From Beroe forskalii (Eukaryota; Ctenophora; Nuda; Beroida; Beroidae), in assembly GCA_011033025.1 (NCBI GenBank), contig WFMF01000028.1, positions 558,001 through 622,000 of the forward strand: DNA of 64,000 nucleotides, written 5' to 3'. Numbering within the stretch: the stretch's first letter is position 1; every line of letters begins with the position of its first letter. The position numbers were made by a program, and so were the translations under genes. Below the pieces are notes generated by a model, which saw nothing but the letters and a program-made list of their open reading frames with translations, had not been told where the DNA came from and did no database searches. Of this stretch, positions 32,681-42,224 are shown piece by piece.

Positions 32681-33864
32681 GGTGCACACACGTGGCTTAC
32701 AAGCCATGGACTATAAGCCATGGCTTATAAGCTACGTGTGTGCTGTCGATCTTACCCATGGACTATTATCCATACATTATTGTCTTGGGTAGAAAGTATC
32801 GACTACACTCTACAAAAAGTGTGGAGGATGGTCCATGAAAAATAGCCGGTCTTAAATGTGGTACGGTATTACAATCCACATGGCTTGTAAGCCACGTGTG
32901 TCTTGTAGCTTATAGTCGACACTGTACATAATTCCGAGAAAAGCTGTATACATTAACGCTACCCAATCAGGGCGCTGTATCTCGCGTGTCATTGACCAAT
33001 CAAAAGCAAGAAAAGCGATAGGGGTAATGTTTCCGATATTTCCTGCGTTGTGTTAGGGGCTGCACACACGTGGATTATAAGCCATGTCGACTATAGTCTA
33101 CGCCGAGTTTTGGGGTGAAGACACACGACGTGGAGTATAAATACGAATCTACGTGTGTCTTGTAGACTATTGTCAACACACGTTATTGTAACAAAACTTC
33201 AAGCAGTTTCTTCTGAGTCTCCGGACAGAAATTGATTAGTGCAATTTATTCAATACCCTCGGATGCTCTGATCGTAACACAACGCAGGAAATATCGGGAA
33301 ACATTACCCTATCACTTTTCTTGCTTTTGATTGGTTAATGACACGCGTGATACAGCGTTCTGATTGGCTAGCGTTAATATACAACTTTTCTCGGAATTAT
33401 GTACAGTGTCGACTATAGTCTACAAGACACACGTGGCTTACAAGCCATGTGGATTGTAATACACATTTAAGACAAGCTATTTTCATGGACTAATCTCCAC
33501 ACTTTTGGCAGAGTATAGGCGATACTTTCACCCAAGACACGTATGGATAATAGTCCATGGGTGGTAAGTTATCGACAGCACACGTAGCTTATAAGCCATG
33601 ACATAGTCCATGACTTATAAGCCACGTGTGCACCCTACGATCAGAGCATCCGAGGGTATCAGGTCAAAATTGCATCAATCAATTTCTATTCGGAGACTCA
33701 GAAGAAACTGCTTTCGAAGTTTTGTTACAATAACGTGTGTTGACAATAGTCTACAAGACACACGTAGGATTCGTGGCTTATACTCCACGTCGTGTGTCTT
33801 CACCCCAAAACTCGGCGTAGACTATAGTCGACATGGCTTATAATCCACGTGTGTGCAGCCCCTG
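32681..33864. repeat. Interleaved inverted repeat (A-B-A'-B') with CACACGTGG ends, about 1.2 kb
   Basis: A (32681-33054) starts GGTGCACACACGTGGCTTAC and ends TCCTGCGTTGTGTTA. B (33055-33276) starts GGGGCTGCACACACGTGG and ends GGATGCTCTGATCGTA. A' (33277-33634) starts ACACAACGCAGGAAATATC and ends GCCACGTGTGCACC, and B' (33635-33864) starts TACGATCAGAGCATCC and ends CCACGTGTGTGCAGCCCC. A and B share related outer ends (CACACGTGG and nearby AAGCCATG), so two foldbacks of one family appear interlocked. Short words such as CCATGGACTAT, GACTATAGTC and CTTATAAGCC recur throughout. No reading frame of note. Confidence 0.88.
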
Positions 33865-34988
33865 ACAATACTCTGCAATAGGAACCACCTGACCCAGAAA
33901 ACCAGTCTAACCTGATTAGCCTGCTCGACTGTTATAACCAGAACACGAATAAAATTAATACATCTTGTGATGCAACTTAATTTGTAAAACCATGCGCACA
34001 ACCCAAACTTTAGGCGGTTCAGTGTAAGTAGTTTCCAATGCTGGTGTTTAATGATGACATCACTCCCTCATAACCGCGTATAATTATCACATGCACACTA
34101 CGATGTGTACTGCACTAATAGGCTGTTAGGATGACTTCATCACCTAGCTAACAGTGGTGAGTTGGTGACGTCATCTACCAACACGGCGAGGTGGTGTGAT
34201 ATCAGCTGATAAGAAGTACATACCTCCCCGCTTATCTCACTGTGTCACTGTGGTGTGCTCTGTGAACACTTCGTTCTGACCGTGTATCTGGGTTGCCGTG
34301 TAACCGGGTTTCTGACTGACTGGGTTTCTGTCGGACTGGTTTTTCTGCCTGGTTTTCTGTCTGACTGGTTTTCTGTCTGACTGGTTTTCTGAATAACTGG
34401 TAGTTTGTACCTTGTTAGGGTATCCGGGGTTTGAAGAAGTGTCCGGTTTATAGAAGAGGTTAAACTGGTTGATCGTGAGTAGCTAAAATTAAAGGTGATG
34501 TATGCAAGTGTATTTTTCACTTGCAGGTATGTCCTTTCGTTTTTATCCTTATCCTTTCTTCTTTATCTTGATGAAAGTTCATATACTTATTTTGAATTTG
34601 GTTCTCATTGCACATTTTCTCAACTATTGAATTTAATGCACATGATTAAATACATGCTTTTCATGAATTTTCTCTTGCATTGAAAAGTAGATATTTGTTC
34701 ATCACACATATATGTGCAGAATATTCCCCGATTGTCAAAGGGTTTGATAAAGATGTGCTGTACTTTCGGATTAATTAAGTTTATATCGAATGTTGACCCC
34801 CGAACCTAGTAACTTTACGCAGCTTGATCAAGTTCAACCCCTCTGTCAATCGAGCGATCTGCACAGTAAACACATAATAATATACAGAGCGATGACTAAT
34901 TCCCGCTTATTTTGTAGTCCCGCCACTAACCTGTGTCCCCCAGGGTGTCAGTAGGAGCTCCCTACCGCCTAATCTACCAGATAGCACA
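33865..34988. other. Upstream region of the UNC93-like gene
   Basis: Contains a simple tandem stretch near 34,300-34,400 (GACTGGTTTTCTGTCT units) whose complementary frame is an artefact. An acceptor-like TGTCCCCCAG at about 34,938-34,947 precedes the first coding exon by about 40 bases, so an untranslated first exon further upstream is likely. Confidence 0.4.
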
Positions 34989-37900
34989 ATGGTGGGGTTC
35001 TCTAACAGAATGAAGATGTTCAACGTCTTTGTCAACGCTATCGGCACAATGCTGATCTATACCAGCTTCTTTGCCGGGACCATGCTCATGGTAAGCAGTG
35101 TGCGGGATTCCAGCCCAAAGTTACCATGCTCATGGTAAGCAGTGTGCGGGATTCCAGCCCAAAGTTACCATGCTCATGGTAAGCAGTGTGCGGGATTCCA
35201 GCCCAAAGTTACCATGCTCATGGTAAGCAGTGTGCGTGATTCCAGCCCAAAGTTACCATGCTCATGATAAGCAGTGTGCGGGATTCCAGCCCAAAGTAAC
35301 CATGCTCATGGTAAGCAGTGTGCGGGATTCCAGCCCAAACTAACCATGCTCATGGTAAGCAGTGTGCGGGATTCCAGCCCAAAGTTACCTTGCTCATGGT
35401 AAGCAGTGAGCGGGATTCCTGCCCAAAGTTACCATGCTCATGATAAGCAGTGTGCGGGATTCCAGCCCAAAGTAACCATGCTCATGGTAAGCAGTGTGCG
35501 GGATTCCAGCCCAAAGTTACCTTGCTCATGGTAAGCAGTGAGCGGGATTCCTGCCCAAAGTTACCATGCTCATGGTAAGCAGTGTGCGGGATTCCAGCCC
35601 AAACTAACCATGCTCATGGTAAGCAGTGTGCGGGATTCCAGCCCAAACTTACCTTGCTCATGGTAAGCAGGCAGTGAGCGGGATTCCAGTCCAAACTAAC
35701 CTTGCTCATGGTAAGCAGTGAGCGGGATTCCAGCCCAAACTAACCATGCTCATGGTGAGCAGTGTGCGTGATTCCAGCCCAAACTTACCTTGCTCATGGT
35801 GAGCAGTGTGCGTGATTCCAGCCCAAACTTACCTTGCTCATGGTAAGCAGTGAGCGGGATTCCAGCCCAAACTAACCATGCTCATGGTAAGCAGTGTGCG
35901 GGATTCCAGCCCAAACTTACCTTGCTCATGGTAAGCAGTGTGCGGGATTCCAGCCCAAACTTACCTTGCTCATGGTAAGCAGTGTGCGGGATTCCAGCCC
36001 AAACTAACCATGCTCATGGTAAACAGTGTGCGGGATTCCAGCCCAAAGTTACCTTGCTCATGGTAAGCAGTGAGCGGGATTCCAGCCCAAACTAACCTTG
36101 CTCATGGTAAGCAGTGTGCGGGATTCCAGCCCAAAGTTACCTTGCTCATGGTAAGCAGTGTGCGGGATTCCAGCCCAAACTAACCATGCTCATGGTAAAC
36201 AGTGTGCGGGATTCCAGCCCAAAGTTACCTTGCTCATGGTAAGCAGTGAGCGGGATTCCAGCCCAAACTAACCTTGCTCATGGTAAGCAGTGTGCGGGAT
36301 TCCAGCCCAAAGTTACCTTGCTCATGGTAAGCAGTGTGCGGGACCATGCTCATGGTAAGCAGTGTGCGGGATTCCAGCCCAAAGTTACTTGTTTTATTTT
36401 ATTTTTGATCGGGCACTACGGTGGTCTTCCGGGTAATCCTAAAAGTATGCCTTCTAAATTTGAGTTCTCGGACAATGGCAATCTTTTTAGTGGAAATGTC
36501 TTTGATTTTATACATATTACTTTAATAAGAGAGTCTCCTCACCAACTGCCCCCTGCAGCCTACTCTGCTGAAAGCCACCATTGACGAGCAGACTGTGTTC
36601 TACTCTATGGCTGTCCACTCCCTCACTGCCTGCGTCAGCTGCCCCGCTGCCATGTTCATTATCAAGTCAGTTCATGTTTCTATGTGTTTTGTTAGTGAGC
36701 TGCCCCGCTGCCATGTTCATTATCAAGTCAGTTCATGTTTCTTTGTGTTCTGATAGTGAGCTGCCCCGCTGCCATGTTCATTATCAAGTCAGTTAATGTT
36801 TACTTGTGGTTTGTTAGTCAGCTGCCATGTTCATTATCAAGTCAGTTCATGTTTCTTAGTGTTTTGTTAGTCAGCTGCCCCGCTGCCATGTTCATTATCA
36901 AGTCAGTTCATGTTTCTTTGTGTTTTGTTAGTGAGCTGCCCTGCTGCCATGTTCATTATCAAGTCAGTTCATGTTTCTTTGTGTTTTGTTAGTGAGCTGC
37001 CCTGCTGCCATGTTCATTATCAAGTCAGTTCATGTTTCTTTGTGTTCTGTTAGTCAGCTGCCCCGCTGCCATGTTCATTATCAAGTCAGTTCATGTTTCT
37101 TAGTGTTTAGTTAGTTAGCTGCCATGTTCATTATCAAGTCAGTTCATGTTTTGTGTTTTGTTAGTCAGCTGCCCCGCTGCCATGTTCATTATCAAGTCAG
37201 TTCATGTTTCTTTGTGTTTTGTTAGTCAGCTGCCCCATGTTCTGCCATGTTCATTATCATGTTCATTATCAAGTCAGTTCATGTTTCTTTGTGTTTTGTT
37301 AGTCAGCTGCCCCGCTGCCATGTTCATTATCAAGTCAGTTCATGTTTCTTAGTGTTTTGTTGCCCCGCTGCCATGTTCATTATCAAGTCAGTTCATGTTT
37401 CTTTGTGTTTTGTTAGTGAGCTGCCCCGCTGCCATGTTCATTATCAAGTCAGTTCATGTTTCTTTGTGTTTTGTTAGTGAGCTGCCCCGCTGCCATGTTC
37501 ATTATCAAGTCAGTTCATGTTTCTTTGTGTTTTGTTAGTGAGCTGCCCCGCTGCCATGTTCATTATCAAGTCAGTTCATGTTTACTTGTGTTTTGTTAGT
37601 GAGCTGGCCCGCTGCCTGCCATGTTTGTTAGTCAAGTCAGTTCATTACTATCTTTTCTTAATGTTTTGTTAGTCAGCTGCCCCGCTGCCATGTTCATTAT
37701 CAAGTCAGTTCATGTTTCTTTATGTTTTGTTAGTCAGCTGGCCCGCTGCCATGTTCATTATCAAGTCAGTTCATGTTTCTTTATGTTTTGTTAGTGAGCT
37801 GGCCCGCTGCCATGTTCATTATCAAGTCAGTTAATGTTTACTTGTGGTTTGTTAGTCAGCTGCCATGTTCATTATCAAGTCAGTTCATGTTTCTTTGTGT

Positions 37901-40900
37901 TCTGTTAGTCAGCTGCCCCGCTGCTATGTTCATTATCAAGTCAGTTCATGTTTCTTTATGTTTTGTTAGTCAGCTGCCCCGCTGCCATGTTCATTATCAA
38001 GTCAGTTCATGTTTCTTAGTGTTTTGTTAGTCAGCTGCCCTGCTGCCATGTTCATTATCAAGTCAGTTCATGTTTCTTTGTGTTTTGTTAGTGAGCTGCC
38101 CTGCTGCCATGTTCATTATCAAGTCAGTTCATGTTTCTTTGTTTCATGTTTGTTTTCCTAGTTCATGTTTTAATTGTTTCTTCTGCTTCTCCTAATAGCT
38201 ATGTAGCTGCAAGCTGCACGTTGTCACCACTAACAATTAACATCCTCCATCTCCAAACATTTCGGCGCCAAGCTGTCTCTCATCACGGGCAGCATCTGCT
38301 GTGTCTTCTTCTACATCTCCATCATGATACCCAACTCCGTGGCTATCTACGCGACCCAGTCTGTGTTTGGGTTCGGACTGGCGTTAGTCAGACCTGCTTC
38401 ACTCAAGTTCTTAGTGAGGAACTCCACTCCTGATAACATGGGTAAGGGTTTATGTTTCATCCAGCCATCACGTAACTTCTTCCTCTTTAGTCTTTACTTC
38501 ACAATCATTGGAGGTGGAGTAATGTAAAAAGTGGCTAGATTGCTATCTCAGATATATTAATTGATCGGTTACGTCTTCACATGACGTCATGGCATCCCAG
38601 GAAGAGACTCTGGCATCCACTGGGGAGTCTTCATGAGCAGCATGATTTGGGGAAACGCTATCGTCTTCATCGTTACCCACGGACAGACGGACGTGGACTA
38701 TCAGAAGAGGTAATTTCATTCGTTATTTTGCTTGTCTATGTTTTGCCTTTTTTTTGGTGTATTTTTTTGCATGCTTCCAAATCTGTTTTTGTATCTTGAG
38801 CATTCCTCTCAATCAGTTATCGCCTTACAATTGTCAATCCCGCACCCCCAGGATGATGGTGTACGCTATTCTGGGGAGCCTGAGCCTGCTGGGAACTATC
38901 TGCTACGTGCTGCTGAGGAGTCCTCCACGACCCCAGGGGGAGAGGCAACCGCTACTCGATGGGATGAGCTTTATTCTTTGTGCAGAGAACTGCAGAGAAC
39001 TAGATGGGGTGAGTTTTATTCTTAAATACATGAAGAGGTTCTTAGTGCAGAACTGCAGATAACAAATTAAGCTATAATAGGGTGGCTATGGTTTTAAATT
39101 TACCGTCAAGAAGAAAACTACTCCGGGCTGTCTGTTGTTTGTGAATCGAATACGGTTAATGATTTAAGGAAGCTTTCTCTTACTGTAGCATTTGACAACC
39201 TCATAACAGTCCACTATCTGCCCATTGCAGATGAAAGAAGACCTGAGCCCTCGTACCTGTGGCAACCTGCTGAAGGAGACCTTCTCTCTGGTTATTCTGA
39301 AGCAGACTTTGTGGCTGGTTCCCTCAATGGCTGCTGCTGGCTTCTACTTCACCATGTACTGTGTAGAGGTGAGCAATCCTGAGAGCATTCCTAGTGTAGA
39401 GGTGAGAAAACCTGAGAGCATAATTTGCTGTAGACTGGTCCTAGGAATTTTCCTGAATTCTTTAAGATCATCCAAATATGATCTAGTCTCATATATAATC
39501 AAGTAATCTCTATTCAATGCACTTATTCCTAATCACTGTTTCCCAGATCCCTACTATGCTAGGAGAAAACATAGCCCTGTTTGGCATGGTTGTGGGAGTT
39601 GGGGAACTCGTGGGATCTCTTGCTCTAGGTATGAATTCAGATTATTGGTATGATCACTTTTGTAGTGACCAAAAAGTAAGGCTTAAAATGTCTATACTCT
39701 ATGGAAAGTTGAATTAGGCGCCGATCCAACTAATTTGTATGCTGTTCTGTCTTATTTGTATGGTTTATAACCCTCTCAGTGTTAACTCTGCAGGTAAAAT
39801 ACTGAGTGTGTTCAGCTATGTGTTGGTAACTATCCTGTCCGGGTGTCTGGCTGTCATCTCACTCCTCCTCACCTGCACCTCCTTCCCAAAGGTAAGTTCT
39901 TACAATACTTGGAGAGCCTGGCAATGCAACCGCCTGGTTCATGTGCGGGGTTCTAAATTTATTCCAATATGGTCATTGCATTAGCTTACCTAAAGTTTCA
40001 ACTTGAGATCAACCTGAGATTGTCATGCCTTTGACCAATCAGCACGCGAGATCGCACTCAACTCATATTGGCGACATATACGTTGGAAAAAGGGCTTCCA
40101 GTGTTCAATATTTACTCAGTACTGTGTTCCACACTTCCCACATGCTCGTAACACGTTCCTACTCCTGTAGGACACTGAATCAGCTATCCTAACCCTAACC
40201 CCTACTCTATATCTCCCCCAGGACACTGAATCAGCTATCCTAACCCCAACCCTAACCCCCAGGACACTGAATCAGCTATCCTGCACCCCCCTGGAATAGC
40301 TATACTGGTGGCAGTAGCTCTGGCGTACGGTGTCAGTGATGCAGGGAACAACCTCTCCCTCAACACAATCATTGGACGGCTCTTCAGCGAGCGAAGCGAG
40401 GTAGGTACTGGGTAATTATCATGTGTTGTAGGTTTGTGGTAGTGACATCACTATCAAGGAGTGAAGCGAGGCGAGTACTGAATAGGGGTCATGTTATGCA
40501 AGGTTGTTAAATACGTATTTTTAAGATACGGCAAAAAATATAATGCGTATTTTTTGGCAGAAACTGTCTTACCTTTTTCTTCTTCAATTTTGAAATTTTG
40601 CCAAAATTTCGATTAAGCACTATTGTCACATAAAGGTCGCGCGCGTACTCTAAATGTTTTCGATAACATCGTTTCATTGTAATAAGGGTTGTTAAATACG
40701 TGAAAAAGTACGCGCGCATTCGCTATCAAATGATAGCGCATGCGCCCGTACTTTTTCACGTATTTAACAACCACTATTTAGACTCCATGGTGAGATTTTT
40801 AAGTCGCGTATTATGAGAAAAATACGCCTAATAGAAATAGGCCAATACGTCGTACTTTTTGGTTTTTCTCTTGCGCTCCCAGTTAGCCAGGTATATGGGC

Positions 40901-41086
40901 CCCTTTACTATAACGACACCCCTATCCCAGGTGATATTCTGCGTTCTCTCCTGTGTGATGAACCTGGCAGCCATGACCTGGTACTTCATCTACACCGTGG
41001 TTGCCTGGGAAACTATCATCGTAGCAACGGGGCTCTCCGTTCTAGCTAGCATGATCGGAATCTTCATTGTTGTGAGACCGAAGTGA
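34989..41086 (+). CDS. UNC93/MFSD11-like membrane protein, 10 coding exons
   Basis: Exons 34989-35090, 36559-36665, 38257-38441, 38601-38709, 38852-39008, 39231-39368, 39547-39628, 39794-39891, 40263-40400 and 40883-41086 give a continuous frame of 439 residues; human MFSD11 has 449. Matches to MFSD11 run the whole length: MKMFNVFVNAIGTMLIYTSF (SKKLFNIIILGVAFMFMFTAF), FGAKLSLITGSI, DSGIHWGVFMSSMIWGN, LGSLSLLGTICYVLLRSP, VGVGELVGSLALG and GVSDAGNNLSLNTIIGRLF. About twelve hydrophobic segments fit a major facilitator fold. UNC93-family proteins act as ion-channel regulators or as escorts for receptors; transport by MFSD11 has not been established to my knowledge. Exon 3 needs AA in place of AG at 38255-38256 to keep frame. 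Six junctions of this gene carry tandem duplications, described separately. The family call is firm; the exact orthology (MFSD11 or another UNC93 branch) is less so. Confidence 0.85.
35079..36390 (+). repeat. 44-bp tandem array that copies the exon 1 splice donor
   Basis: About 29 copies. Each unit carries ACCATGCTCATG (the last 12 coding bases of exon 1) directly followed by GTAAGCAGTGTGCGGGATTC and CAGCCCAAAG. The first copy overlaps exon 1 itself, so the array was seeded on the exon-intron border. Copies vary at a few positions (GTAAGC, GTGAGC, GATAAGC; TGTGCGG or TGAGCGG). Nearly all keep an intact GTAAGC donor. Confidence 0.95.
36625..38135 (+). repeat. 60-bp tandem array that copies the end of exon 2 with donor and a mock acceptor
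   Basis: About 24 copies. The unit holds CAGCTGCCCCGCTGCCATGT and TCATTATCAA (last 30 or so coding bases of exon 2), then GTCAGTTCATG (donor) and TTTCTTTGTGTTTTGTTAG (a pyrimidine-rich tract ending in TAG). Each copy is therefore framed like a 30-odd base mini-exon with its own acceptor and donor. Exon 2 forms the first copy. Some copies are shortened or have extra bases. Confidence 0.95.
40160..40290 (+). repeat. Triplicated exon 9 acceptor
   Basis: GGACACTGAATCAGCTATCC occurs three times (about 40,170, 40,221 and 40,262), each preceded by TAG or CCCCCAG and, in the first two copies, followed by CTAACCC. The third copy leads into the conserved coding sequence and is the likely true exon 9 start. 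The intervening CCCTAACCC bases resemble a telomeric motif. Confidence 0.85.
40687..40774. repeat. Long perfect-looking palindrome in the last intron of the UNC93-like gene
   Basis: GGTTGTTAAATACGTGAAAA at the left is matched by TTTTCACGTATTTAACAACC at the right, around CGCATTCGCTATCA and TGATAGCGCATGCG. Arm length is about 42 bases. A related GGTTGTTAAATACG phrase stands alone near 40,502, which suggests a larger inserted element. Confidence 0.85.
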
Positions 41087-41092
41087 TTGGGA

Positions 41093-41215
41093 GACAGCTG
41101 CACCCATGGGGACTTTGACAGAGACCAATGAAACAGCTGCATTTAACCATGGGTACTTTGACAGAGACCAATGAGACAGCTGCATGTTACCCACGGGTAA
41201 TCAGGGACCAATCAG
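41093..41215. repeat. Short tandem repeat after the UNC93-like stop codon
   Basis: The phrase GAGACAGCTGCA with CCCATGG and ACTTTGACAGAGACCAATGA is present two to three times with a period of about 45 bases. It begins seven bases past the stop codon, in the presumed 3' untranslated region. Confidence 0.75.
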
Positions 41216-41935
41216 CCTCTAAGATTTTAAAGTCGCGCTCAGATTCATAGTCCCTTGGGCGATCCATGAATATTTTACCGTGTCAGTGATTGAGGAATCG
41301 GCAGTTTGAGAAGAGGACTTAGTTGGAGCGTGATTGCAGAATAACGAAAAACAGAACACATGTGTTGTTGAATTTGAACGTGTTAATATTGAACAATTAC
41401 AAGTTAAAACGTTAAGTTAAAACGTTAGTTGAATCCGAGCAATGAGCTAACACAGAATATTTGATTTGTTTAATTCCAGAGTAAAGATTGGTGAAAAACT
41501 ATTGATTACAGTCGAATTAAATTCATAAAGAAACGTTGTTTCATTTGTTTTTATTGTTAGCCCCGTTAATAAAAGTAAATTGATTGAAGCATTTTAATGA
41601 TTTTCTTGTTTCAATGTCTATATTTGCCGAGAAATAGTGATCGGTCACGTTAATTACAAGCTTCGTGGTGATTTCAATAAGTTGTTGATAACGTTGAAAT
41701 GAGTCAGATACGACAAATGTGCGTGAAATTAGATCTGGTTGCTATATTTCAGCACGTGAGTACACACGGCCGTTTTGTAGAAATTAGGGGATTTGAAGAA
41801 AGTGATATTTGTACGGGATTTTCGACTTGGTTACGTTGAAATGAGTTCAAATACGACCAATCATGTGAAAACTGAAATTAGATCTGGTTGCTATATTTCA
41901 GCACGCGAGTTCATGTGGAGGATTTGTAGAAATTA
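41216..41935. other. 3' region of the UNC93-like gene, then intergenic
   Basis: AT-rich DNA with a two-copy imperfect duplication (TTAGATCTGGTTGCTATATTTC near 41,728 and 41,877, shown here in parts as TTAGATCTGG and TGCTATATTT). No further exon. Confidence 0.4.
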
Positions 41936-41939
41936 AGAA

Positions 41940-42145
41940 AATTATCAATTCTAGTAATTCCAAGTGAGAATAACGTAGTTTGGGTCTTCGTCTGGGTAAG
42001 TTGCGTGGGTTAGACTTGCGTGTGGGTAAGTAACCTCGGTTTGGGCTACGTGGTGGCATGTTACGTGGGTTTAAATTGCGTTTGGGCAAGTTATGGGGGT
42101 CAAAGTTGAGGTATCCATGTAACGGTGGTCTGAGTTACGGGGGTC
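41940..42145. repeat. Degenerate GGGTAAGTTGCGTGGGTT-type tandem stretch
   Basis: Several diverged units of about 30 bases (TGGGTAAGTT, ACGTGGGTTT, TTGCGTTTGGGCAAG) lead into the more regular 24-bp array. The reverse frame with repeated NPRN and PRR words is a translation of this repeat and not a protein. Confidence 0.6.
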
Positions 42146-42224
42146 CGAATAATTGCAATTGTTTTGCACGCGAGTTTAAGTGATGGAGTCGTAGATATCC
42201 ACGAGTTTTGTGAATTCCGAGTTA

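Noticed and set aside
34245-34520. Minus-strand frame with repeated SDRKPG words
   Set aside because: Derived from a short simple tandem stretch (GACTGGTTTTCTGTCT). No domain.
35079-36390. CRISPR-like array
   Set aside because: Units are contiguous with no unique spacers, and the context is a eukaryotic intron. The same applies to all other arrays in the window.
36246-38030. Frames in the UNC93-like introns (repeated PAAMFIIKSVHVS words)
   Set aside because: They result from tandem copying of the exon 2 end and intron; the protein family does not contain such repeats.
40221-40262. Middle exon 9 acceptor copy as the real exon start
   Set aside because: Its use would add 41 bases and shift the frame; the third copy preserves the family alignment.
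40813-41049. Plus-strand frame ending in a different phase across the last UNC93-like exon
   Set aside because: The conserved C-terminal helices are in the other frame (stop at 41,086), which follows a good acceptor at 40,881-40,882.
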